A stretch of 64,000 bases of DNA from UBA1351 sp963677625 (GTDB lineage: Bacteria > Bacillota > Clostridia > Lachnospirales > Vallitaleaceae), in contig CAXXSW010000002.1 of the NCBI GenBank assembly GCA_963677625.2, positions 558,001 to 622,000 on the forward strand, read 5' to 3'. Both the position numbers and the translations under genes were made by a program. Position 1 is the first letter of the stretch; the number at the start of each line of letters is the position of its first letter. Of this stretch, positions 35,826-42,223 are shown piece by piece. The notes under the pieces were generated by a model. The model had not been told where the DNA came from. It saw nothing but the letters and a program-made list of their open reading frames with translations, and made no database searches.

Positions 35826-36167
35826 CTAATCATACTCAAAATCAACATATTGATAATTCCACCTTCGGTGGTTTAGATTGTCATAATCACTAGGTTTATC
35901 GGTTATCATGAGTTCTATGTCATCCAAATCATTATCTTCTTTATACGTTTCAAATCCTTTCTCAACCATTTCCAAAGTTCGGCCTTTCTGAGGGACTTCT
36001 ATATCGGTATAACCAAAGTCACTACTTACATAGTGATAAACGTTAATTAATGGTCGATTTAATTCATGTGAAATTCTTCGAACAGATAAAACAACTATAA
36101 AAAGTAATGAGATCATACATATGCTGAAAATCGCAATCATAGATTTGTTTGAAAATTTCTTTCTCAT
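35826..36167 (-). CDS. Small membrane-anchored protein (cassette)
   Basis: 113 residues. A short basic N-terminus and one membrane helix (MIAIFSICMISLLFIVVLSV) are followed by an outer domain of about 80 residues that is acidic and Tyr-rich (YHYVSSDFGYTDIEVPQKG, then RRWNYQYVDFEYD at the end). No family is recognised. A textbook ribosome site (AAGGAGG) lies six bases ahead. The repeat on its 3' side begins ten bases after the stop. A function at the cell surface is likely but unknown. Confidence 0.7.
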   Translation of the reverse strand: MRKKFSNKSMIAIFSICMISLLFIVVLSVRRISHELNRPLINVYHYVSSDFGYTDIEVPQKGRTLEMVEKGFETYKEDNDLDDIELMITDKPSDYDNLNHRRWNYQYVDFEYD

Positions 36168-36401
36168 TCAATACCTCCTTATACTTATGTGCATAACCTA
36201 TTAGTTCGTAGCTAGTTTACTTATGTTCTATGATGGTCTGCCACTCGAGGAGCAAGCCACGGACTGCTTAGCGATGCCCCACTTATACACTCTCCAATTT
36301 AGTATCCTGCCAATCATAAAAATAACATTTGAGTCATGATGAATCTCAGGAACATCTTGTAATGTAGCATAATTTCAAGAAAAATCAAGCCTTAAAAATT
36401 C
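36168..36401 (-). other. Inter-cassette gap with a drifted junction
   Basis: No gene. In gene direction GTTATGCACATAAG at about 36185-36198 resembles the right core of the repeats, and CATCGCTAAGCAGTCC is faintly like a repeat arm. A worn attC-like site is possible but not provable by eye. Confidence 0.25.
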
Positions 36402-36803
36402 TTACCTGCAAAATAATCTATCATAAATAATAGTCAGTATAATCAATAGTGTGATAATAAATTTAAACACATTCTTCCTTATAAATGCTTTTATCGTATA
36501 TTTCTTTAGCATTACCTCAAAATCCAAATCTTTTCTCAATCCGCTTTTTTTATTAATCCTTTTTGATTCTATTTCAAATCTCGCCTTATAATACTCCTGG
36601 GTGTCCTTGATTTCAATGGCATGTTGACAATCAGGGCAAGTAAGAAAAATTTGCTCATAATCAAATATTGGTAAGAAACAGAAAGTATTCCAACAAGTAA
36701 TCCGCTCTAACTTCATTCCCAACTCGGAGTTACAAATAGGACAATGTTTGCTTTCAACATTACCAAAACTAGTATTCTTCTTATGTCCAAAACTTAAAAA
36801 CAT
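36402..36803 (-). CDS. Zinc-ribbon membrane protein (cassette)
   Basis: 133 residues. The N-terminal zinc ribbon has two CxxC knuckles (CPICNSELG at about 21 and CPDCQHAIEI at about 55), separated by TCWNTFCFLPIFDYEQIFL. A basic linker follows, then one C-terminal membrane helix (FIITLLIILTIIYDRL). This layout matches the small zinc-ribbon family of Firmicutes whose function is unknown. A good ribosome site (AAGGAGA) precedes the ATG. It is C-terminally anchored with the zinc ribbon in the cytoplasm, by prediction. Confidence 0.75.
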   Translation of the reverse strand: MFLSFGHKKNTSFGNVESKHCPICNSELGMKLERITCWNTFCFLPIFDYEQIFLTCPDCQHAIEIKDTQEYYKARFEIESKRINKKSGLRKDLDFEVMLKKYTIKAFIRKNVFKFIITLLIILTIIYDRLFCR

Positions 36804-36940
36804 ATTGATTCTCCTTGTAATTTATGTATTTTTATAGCACAGAAAGTATAACAAGTGTAATGATGGAACATAACTAATCCTTTCAGTCCCATCAGCCATC
36901 CAGCCCCACACGGACGTGGGGCGGAAATTGCAGCGGACTG

Positions 36941-37071
36941 TCATATAACGTCTCAGCGTTGACGACGCCAAAACGCTTACAGGCTGAGCTTATGGTTGTG
37001 AGCCTGCGAACACCTAATGCGATGCTGACTCGGTTAGCGGTTTGTGTGTTGGCAATGCGTTGTTATATGAT
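36941..37071 (-). repeat. attC-like repeat C, full length
   Basis: About 131 bases. In gene direction the left core is TATAACAACGC, left arm GCATTGCCAACACAC, CTAACCGAGTC, a central GGCTCACAACCATAAGCTC hairpin, right arm GGCGTCGTCAACGC, right core CGTTATATGACAG. The opening matches the Vibrio VCR opening (TATAACAAACGCC) closely. It is one of the best-preserved repeats. Confidence 0.88.
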
Positions 37072-37082
37072 GTAGAACTTGA

Positions 37083-37463
37083 CTACAGAGAATTCCTTGA
37101 GTTCTTATTATCTAGTCCCCAGTAATCATAATCATACTTATCTGGATATTCAAGCAACTCAATGGACCTATCTGCCCACTTTAGGATACTTCGTTCATCA
37201 AACTCCTTACTCAACTCTATTGCCTTATAAGCATCTTCCAAGGTACCTCCAGAACCACTAACAATATCACCAATAAATACATATAAACAGTCTAGAAAAA
37301 ATGATCTCTTTAGACATTCCTCATCAGAAACTAGTTCAAATAACAACCTGATATTCTTAAAGTCGTAGACAGCTAGCTGCCAATCTTGATCAGGTAGCTT
37401 CATCGAGGAATACGCCCATTTTCTAATTTCATCTTGAGTTGGGTTCCATATATTACTAAACAT
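37083..37463 (-). CDS. Small soluble helical protein (cassette)
   Basis: 126 residues, cytoplasmic and acidic, predicted all-helical: NIWNPTQDEIRKWAYS at the start, DWQLAVYDFKNIRLLFELV and CLKRSFFLDCLYVFIGDIV in the middle, IELSKEFDERSILKWADRS near the end. It resembles the short immunity-type proteins often found near toxins, but I cannot name a family. The start at 37463 follows GGAGG. The longer frame from 37475 begins inside that ribosome site. It is closed by repeat C eleven bases after its stop. Confidence 0.75.
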   Translation of the reverse strand: MFSNIWNPTQDEIRKWAYSSMKLPDQDWQLAVYDFKNIRLLFELVSDEECLKRSFFLDCLYVFIGDIVSGSGGTLEDAYKAIELSKEFDERSILKWADRSIELLEYPDKYDYDYWGLDNKNSRNSL

Positions 37464-37509
37464 AACTACCTCCAAGAAACTGATTTGCTCTTAATCGAAA
37501 GTTCTATTT

Positions 37510-37640
37510 CATATAACGGTGGTCGGTTCACGACGCCCCTGAGCTTACAGCCTCTGCTTATGGCTGGGACCCTTTGGGTGGCCTAATGCAGAGGCGACTC
37601 GGTTAGCGAAGGGTGTGTCGCTGAATCGTATGTTATGTGC
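37510..37640 (-). repeat. attC-like repeat B, full length
   Basis: About 131 bases. Left core ACATAACATACG, left arm GATTCAGCGACAC, central loop with CCCAAAGGGTCCC, right arm GGCGTCGTGAACCG, right core CGTTATATGAAAT. The left arm has one extra base relative to the right arm, the bulge that gives attC its strand choice. Confidence 0.88.
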
Positions 37641-37648
37641 CGGAATTC

Positions 37649-37927
37649 TCAGTAAATACCTTCGTGAGGCGATTTCCTTATTGTAAAAGAAATCGGAAGC
37701 TTTAGTGCAACTTCAACTCTATTGTGACTAGATTGGAATCCATCCGGCCCTCTTATGGCGATGTCCAAGTTTCTTTCTAATTCCGCATCAACCCTTTTCT
37801 GTTTATATCCCACACTTCCTTTGTGCGGTATTCGATAGAAACTTCTAACGGTATAGGATGGCTGGTTACGAGCAGACGCGGCGTGGTTCTTAACGAACCC
37901 TCTTGTGATGCATTTCATTGTACACAT
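37649..37927 (-). CDS. Doubtful ORF in a possibly non-coding cassette
   Basis: A 92-codon ORF between repeats A and B. It is basic, starts MCTMKCITRGFVKNHAASA, has no domain I recognise and no ribosome site. Base composition is clearly higher in G+C than the other cassette genes, and an overlapping ORF runs the other way. It could be a gene from another source, an RNA, or filler in a cassette without a protein. Confidence 0.3.
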   Translation of the reverse strand: MCTMKCITRGFVKNHAASARNQPSYTVRSFYRIPHKGSVGYKQKRVDAELERNLDIAIRGPDGFQSSHNRVEVALKLPISFTIRKSPHEGIY

Positions 37928-37975
37928 CCGTCTTCTATGATTGATTATTATAAGTTAAGAACTCTGGGAATTCTG

Positions 37976-38108
37976 TCACATAACGGACCTCGGTTCACGA
38001 CGCAAGGAGCTTACAGCCACCGCTCATGGCCGGGACCCTCTGGGTGGCCTAATGCAGTAGGCGACTTGGTTAGCAATCGCAGTGTCGCTGAATCGTATGT
38101 TATGTGAT
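37976..38108 (-). repeat. attC-like repeat A, full length (first in the array)
   Basis: About 133 bases. In gene direction: CACATAACATACG, left arm GATTCAGCGACAC, CTAACCAAGTCGCC, a central loop with CCCAGAGGGTCCCGG, right arm GCGTCGTGAACCG, right core CGTTATGTGACAG. GATTCAGCGACAC pairs with GTCGTGAACC apart from one extra base. The stop codon of the first cassette gene lies inside its left edge. Confidence 0.88.
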
Positions 38109-38519
38109 GTCTTGAACGGAAGCCTGTGAACGACTTCCATTTATCCATCCTTTAATAAATCCACCTACTATTATTCCAAACAGTACCGTTATCAATCTAG
38201 CTATACTTCCAGCTGATTTATTAATCATAAAGAAACTTTCAACCCCACTAAGTAGTTTTATTGGACTATAATAGATAATTGGTATAAGAACAAAATACAA
38301 CGATATAATTCCAATAATAATCATAAATTTGTCTTCTATAATATTATATTCCACTCCTATAACAAAGCTACAAATCAATCCAAATATTAAATAGTAAAGA
38401 ATTGGTAGTATTAATAAAATTGCCCAGCTCGTATTACCTGGATCTCTACTCTCAAAAACATAAACGGAACCAATTAGATAAATAATCAATATGATTAGAG
38501 GTAAAATCTTTCTATACAT
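38100..38519 (-). CDS. Four-span membrane protein, first cassette of the array
   Basis: 139 residues with about four hydrophobic spans: LIILIIYLIGSVYVF, WAILLILPILYYLIFGLICSF, IIGIISLYFVLIPIIYY and IARLITVLFGIIVGGFIKG. The ends are short and basic (SRSQASVQDIT tail). No family is recognised. It is the 5'-most gene of the minus-strand array, 25 bases after a GTTATGTGACATC junction and about 140 bases from a strong promoter facing it. As the first cassette it should be the most highly expressed if the array works like an integron. Confidence 0.75.
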   Translation of the reverse strand: MYRKILPLIILIIYLIGSVYVFESRDPGNTSWAILLILPILYYLIFGLICSFVIGVEYNIIEDKFMIIIGIISLYFVLIPIIYYSPIKLLSGVESFFMINKSAGSIARLITVLFGIIVGGFIKGWINGSRSQASVQDIT

Positions 38520-38543
38520 GTCTCTCTTGCCTTTCTAGTGAGG

Positions 38544-38557
38544 GATGTCACATAACT
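38544..38557 (-). other. Right-core-like junction opening the array (attI-like position)
   Basis: In gene direction AGTTATGTGACATC, the same sequence as the right cores of the repeats (GTTATGTGACA in repeat A). There is no repeat arm on its upstream side. In an integron this is where the first cassette joins attI. The attI identity is inference. Confidence 0.45.
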
Positions 38558-38560
38558 ATT

Positions 38561-39129
38561 GTATTCACGAAATGCGTAAATATCCATTTTTTGGAGATGT
38601 TTACGACGTTACTATTATTTTAAATACCTAGTTATTAGCTCTTTATTATTTTATCATAAAGAGTTTAATTATGCATTTTTTGAAATCTATGTCAAATAAT
38701 TATAAAAGACCACTGACAAGCTGCGATGACTTTAGTTTTTATTCAATTTTTTGAAAAATATTTTATCATAGCCATGATAATCTTTTTTATCGGTTCGGTT
38801 AGCTAAAAGTTCTTTATAGCTGCTTTTGGTATATTTCGTCTAAAAGAATGATTATTAATGTTTATAGTGTCATGAGTCTTTTGACCATGACTTCTTGTCA
38901 TAGTTTTGATTTTTTATGATTGCTTTTTACATAACGTGAAAGTTAAATACCCGTCTGTTTATAGGTCCTATAGGAGTTATAAGTATGTATATGATATTCG
39001 TACAAACTTATATCGAGGAGGAGATGAATCACTGCAAACCGCTAGAATGATTTTCAAGAAGTATATTGAAAGTGATGGATTACCAAATATCGTTGTATTA
39101 AATATTTTGTCAAAATATTTGAAAAAGCA
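38561..39129. other. Upstream flank of the array, little coding
   Basis: About 570 AT-rich bases between the array and the SRPBCC-MarR operon. It holds the array promoter, and a hairpin at about 38633-38665 (CTCTTTAT with ATAAAGAG). The minus strand keeps a possible C-terminal scrap (SSYKELLANRTDKKDYHGYD) near 38735-38850. A short plus-strand frame at 38906-39133 (75 codons, TTG start, ending ILSKYLKKH) has no recognisable family. No integrase gene or remnant could be recognised in any frame here. Confidence 0.45.
38668..38695 (-). promoter_or_regulatory. Candidate cassette promoter (Pc-like)
   Basis: On the minus strand TTGACA (38690-38695) and CATAAT (38668-38673) are 16 bases apart and face the cassettes. 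Both boxes are near consensus. The expected transcript starts about 38661 and reaches the first cassette gene at 38519. Confidence 0.6.
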
Positions 39130-39166
39130 TTGACACTTATTATAAATGTACTTATAATAAGTACAT
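39130..39166 (+). promoter_or_regulatory. Promoter with palindromic operator over its -10 box
   Basis: TTGACA at 39130-39135 and TATAAT at 39153-39158, 17 bases apart, both perfect consensus. A 21-base palindrome (39146-39166, ATGTACTTAT and ATAAGTACAT around one base) covers the -10 box. The downstream operon encodes a MarR regulator, the obvious candidate repressor. Confidence 0.88.
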
Positions 39167-39210
39167 AAGCAATGATTAAAACAGGAAATATATTTAAGGA
39201 GGAATAACGT

Positions 39211-39621
39211 ATGGAATTTAGTTATAAAACGAAAATCAATGCAAGTAAGGAACGTATTTGGTCGTGTTATGCAGACATTCAAAAATGGTATGTTTGGGAA
39301 GATGATTTAGAAAGTATCACTTTAGATGGGGAGTTCAAAACAGGATCAACCGGTGTAATGAAACTAGCTGATATGCCACCTATGGATTATACTTTAACCA
39401 CTGTTATTGAAAACGAATTATTTTGTGATAAAACATCCACTCCATTTGGTGATATTTATTTTGATCATCAGATTCTTGAAGAGAAGGATGGTATTTATGT
39501 AAGACATAGTGTTCAACTTCAAACAGAAGAAGTAACACATGAAAAGTTGGTTTTTTTGAGACAAGTATTTAATGATGTTCCTGATTCTATTATGCTTCTA
39601 AAAGGAGAGGTTGAAAGATGA
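39211..39621 (+). CDS. SRPBCC-family protein (polyketide cyclase-like)
   Basis: 136 residues with the START/SRPBCC helix-grip fold: an opening strand (FSYKTKINASKERIWSCYADI), the W-x-x-W-E-D-D-L loop (WYVWEDDLESITLDG), the strand EFKTGSTGVMKL and a long C-terminal helix. These proteins bind hydrophobic small molecules in a deep pocket. AAGGAGG precedes the ATG. It overlaps the downstream MarR gene by four bases (ATGA) and shares its operator-controlled promoter. It may bind the compound that the MarR protein senses, by inference. Confidence 0.85.
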   Translation: MEFSYKTKINASKERIWSCYADIQKWYVWEDDLESITLDGEFKTGSTGVMKLADMPPMDYTLTTVIENELFCDKTSTPFGDIYFDHQILEEKDGIYVRHSVQLQTEEVTHEKLVFLRQVFNDVPDSIMLLKGEVER

Positions 39622-40094
39622 TTGATTTTCCATCAATGCATAAAGAGAATTCGGAGGACTCCACAGGCTTGCTGTTTATGCGGGCATATAACGAGTGGCA
39701 TAGTGAGATTAAACGACGGCTTAAAAAGGTAGGCGTCACGCATCCACAGTTTGTAGTATTATCGACGCTAGGTTATTTGTCTCAAAACAATCAGGAAGTT
39801 ACTCAAGTTATGGTAGCAACAATGGCAGGTATGGATGTTATGTCTGTATCCCAGATTCTTAAGCTGTTGGAAAAAAAACAATGGATTATAAGAAGTATCC
39901 ATTCAAAGGATACACGTGCTAAAGCTATTGAACTCACAGAAGTAGGTCGTGAAAAAATGACCAAATCCATTCCCATTGTTGAAGAAGTAGATGTTTCTTT
40001 TTTCGGATCATTGAGTGAGGATGAAGATAGGTTTAGGTCATATCTATCTGATTTGAGTAGTTGTAATTTTCAGCAAAATACGAATTATGACTGA
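39618..40094 (+). CDS. MarR-family regulator coupled to the SRPBCC gene
   Basis: 158 residues. The MarR winged helix spans about 45-125 (QVMVATMAGMDVMSVSQILKLLEKKQWIIRS, then KDTRAKAIELTEVG) with N- and C-terminal dimerisation helices. Its start overlaps the SRPBCC stop. The operon promoter has a perfect 21-base palindrome over the -10 box, so autorepression is likely. The following stretch 40095-40410 carries no gene apart from a terminator. Confidence 0.9.
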   Translation: MIDFPSMHKENSEDSTGLLFMRAYNEWHSEIKRRLKKVGVTHPQFVVLSTLGYLSQNNQEVTQVMVATMAGMDVMSVSQILKLLEKKQWIIRSIHSKDTRAKAIELTEVGREKMTKSIPIVEEVDVSFFGSLSEDEDRFRSYLSDLSSCNFQQNTNYD

Positions 40095-40245
40095 TTAAAG
40101 CAAAACGAGATAGGCTGTTGGGAAGAAGAAAAGTAATCGTAGAGCATGAACTCTAATAGGTTGCTCTTAATAGCTGTGTCTCAAAAAACACTGACTATCC
40201 ATTATATTTTATTCTCAAGGACATGATAAAAGAGTTAGGTAATAA

Positions 40246-40286
40246 GAGCTGATTTCTGTATACCACAGGAGTCAGCTTTCTTTATT
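40246..40286 (+). terminator. Terminator after the SRPBCC-MarR operon
   Basis: AGCTGA and CTG pair with CAG and TCAGCT with small internal mismatches, followed by TTCTTTATT. It is about 150 bases after the MarR stop. Confidence 0.65.
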
Positions 40287-40410
40287 CTATGCGACATAAT
40301 AGTAATAGCTTCAATGATAAATTAACAAGGAAAAATAAAAAGTGAAAAAAAGTATTGAAAAAGAAATCAAACAATGTTATATTTGTATGTACAAACAAAG
40401 AGGTGATTTT

Positions 40411-40857
40411 TTGAAAGATTTGAAAGACTTAAAAAGTGAACAATGTCAATTGAATAGTTGTTTGTTCTTCAGTGCATCAAAGATGTCAAGAGCTTTTAAG
40501 GCAAAAGCAGAGGATATTTTCACACAAACTGGTATGTCACCAAGCCATGCTTTTATCTTATACATAGTTAATTTGCGACAGAAGGTACATCAGAAAGAGG
40601 TCGGTGATTATTTACATTTAACGCCCTCTACAATGACACGTTTTGTTGATAAACTGATTCAAAAAAGATTTATTGTTAAAGAGGTCAATGGGAAAAATGC
40701 CTTTTTAGTTATCACCGAAGAGGGAAGACAGTTACAGCCAATTATCTTAAATGCAGTCAATGATTTAAACAAGGTAATCAATGACATGCTGACAGAAGAA
40801 GAACGAAAAACATATATAGCATTAAGCAATAAAATTCTTAATGCTTTGTCGAATTAG
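40411..40857 (+). CDS. MarR-family regulator of the nitroreductase operon
   Basis: 148 residues from TTG 40411, which follows AGAGGTGA. A longer frame from GTG 40342 exists but lacks a ribosome site. The winged helix is about 45-125 (QKEVGDYLHLTPSTMTRFVDKLIQKRFIVK, then GKNAFLVITEEG). An N-terminal Cys pair (SEQCQLNSCLFF) could be redox-active. It is nine bases ahead of a small monooxygenase gene and a nitroreductase, so it likely controls them in response to electrophiles or quinones. That response is inference from the neighbours. Confidence 0.85.
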   Translation: MKDLKDLKSEQCQLNSCLFFSASKMSRAFKAKAEDIFTQTGMSPSHAFILYIVNLRQKVHQKEVGDYLHLTPSTMTRFVDKLIQKRFIVKEVNGKNAFLVITEEGRQLQPIILNAVNDLNKVINDMLTEEERKTYIALSNKILNALSN

Positions 40858-40866
40858 GAGGATAAA

Positions 40867-41157
40867 ATGATTTATGTCATTGCAACAAATTATATAAAAG
40901 AGGCGCATATCGCTGATTTTCAAAAACAGGCATCATGGTTAGTGGATCAGACCAACGAAAAAGATCGAGGATGCCAAAGATATGAGTTATTTCAAGAGAC
41001 AGAAAGTGCCGGCACTTTTGTTATGATGGAAGAATGGGAAGATATGGAGTGCTTAGAAGAGCATCTTGCATCGGAGCATTTTAAAGAGGCCATGGCAGGT
41101 TCAAAAGACTGGCATGAAAAAGAAGCAGAAGTTAAACTTTATCAAAAAATAAAATAG
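40867..41157 (+). CDS. ABM-family monooxygenase-like protein (YgiN type)
   Basis: 96 residues, the antibiotic-biosynthesis-monooxygenase ferredoxin-like fold: IYVIATNYIKEAHIADFQKQ, GCQRYELFQETE, FVMMEEWEDMECLEEHLASEHFKEA. Family members include quinol monooxygenases and heme-degrading enzymes. No heme ligand pattern of IsdG type is obvious. It lies between a MarR regulator and a nitroreductase on one transcript. Together they look like a quinone or nitro-compound detoxification set. Confidence 0.88.
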   Translation: MIYVIATNYIKEAHIADFQKQASWLVDQTNEKDRGCQRYELFQETESAGTFVMMEEWEDMECLEEHLASEHFKEAMAGSKDWHEKEAEVKLYQKIK

Positions 41158-41178
41158 GTAAATAAAAGGAGAATTATT

Positions 41179-41919
41179 ATGAATAAAATCATAGAATCAA
41201 TTCAAGACCATCGCTCAATTAGAAATTTTAAATCAGACGATATAGATGACAAGGCTTTAGAAGCAATTGTGAAATCAGCTCAAGCGATGCCAAACTCAAT
41301 CAATGGTCAGCAGACATCAATTATATTGATTAAAGATCAAGAAACAAGAAAAAAAATTGCTGAGATAGCAGGCGGACAAGTGTGGATAGAACAGGCACCT
41401 GTATTTATGCTTTTTGTAGCAGATTTTTATAAAACCAATTTAGCCGCAGAAAAAAATGGTTTAGAACAAAAAATACATGAAAGTGTGGAGTCAACACTTG
41501 TTGGAGCAGTGGATGTTGGATTGAATATGGGAGCAGCTATCCTTGCAGCAGAATCTCTTGGACTTGGTATTGTACCAATTGGTGGCATAAGAAAGGATCC
41601 AAAAGCAATGATTGAATTGCTAGATATGCCTGAGTTTACTTATCCAGTTGCAGGCCTAGCAATAGGACATCCGGTGGACAAGTCTAAAAAGAAACCACGT
41701 ATGCCTTTAGGCACATTTCTACATAAAGAAAAGTATCACAAAGAAGGTTTAAAAGAAGCGATGGATGCATATGATGAGAAGATGGAGAAATATTTAGTTG
41801 AAGTAGGAAGAGAAAAAGAAGGTAATTGGAGCAAACAGACTTCCAATGTATATCAATATGTATACTTCCCTAATGTACATCCAACAATGAAGGAACAAGG
41901 GTTTACAAACGATAAGTAA
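41179..41919 (+). CDS. NfsA-type nitroreductase
   Basis: 246 residues. FMN-binding residues are in DHRSIRNFKSDDI near the N-terminus, MPNSINGQQTSIILI, and GLGIVPIGGIRKDP with AGLAIGHP later. The C-terminal region (about 185-246) is the lid typical of NADPH-dependent NfsA/FRP nitroreductases. These reduce quinones and nitro compounds by two electrons using FMN and NADPH. It is the last gene of the MarR-ABM-nitroreductase operon and is followed by a strong terminator. Confidence 0.92.
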   Translation: MNKIIESIQDHRSIRNFKSDDIDDKALEAIVKSAQAMPNSINGQQTSIILIKDQETRKKIAEIAGGQVWIEQAPVFMLFVADFYKTNLAAEKNGLEQKIHESVESTLVGAVDVGLNMGAAILAAESLGLGIVPIGGIRKDPKAMIELLDMPEFTYPVAGLAIGHPVDKSKKKPRMPLGTFLHKEKYHKEGLKEAMDAYDEKMEKYLVEVGREKEGNWSKQTSNVYQYVYFPNVHPTMKEQGFTNDK

Positions 41920-41945
41920 TTATAAGATCATATGAGCAAAAAATA

Positions 41946-41992
41946 AAGAAAGTGCAACTACTGTTGAGAAAATAGTAGTTGCATTTTCTTTA
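41946..41992 (+). terminator. Terminator after the nitroreductase
   Basis: GAAAGTGCAACTACT pairs with AGTAGTTGCATTTTC around an A-rich loop, then TTTATTTAA. The remaining ~230 bases to the next gene are AT-rich with no other structure I can support. Confidence 0.9.
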
Positions 41993-42223
41993 TTTAATCG
42001 GTGTTTCATCATATACAATATTCTTTTTTGAATCTATGGGAATATTTTTCCTATATTTATTAAAAAAGGATTATTGAGTAATAGAGAATATTATAACTAT
42101 ATTATATATAATGGTAAAGTTGATTATTGGAATATTATATTAGCAACTTATTGAATAGAATGTTATAATAATGTAATAGGGGATGCTATATAACAAGTTT
42201 GTAAAATATTAGGAGGTTGCGCG

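Noticed and set aside
37823..38107. Plus-strand frame spanning repeat A and the unlike cassette
   Set aside because: It runs straight through an attC-like repeat and against the direction of the array. Most of its residues come from the repeat itself.
30300..38700. CRISPR array as an explanation for the regular repeats
   Set aside because: Repeats are ~130 bases, imperfect, palindromic over their whole length and separated by genes of 340-660 bases. No cas genes are present.
30300..38700. MITE or REP-type repeats as the explanation
   Set aside because: Possible in principle, but the repeats are strictly on the 3' side of genes in one orientation, with GTTRRRY-type ends and no target-site duplications seen. 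The attC reading explains more. It remains the main alternative.
38561..39130. Integron integrase gene or remnant beside the array head
   Set aside because: No frame in this stretch shows tyrosine recombinase motifs (R...HxxR...Y) or the IntI-specific insert.
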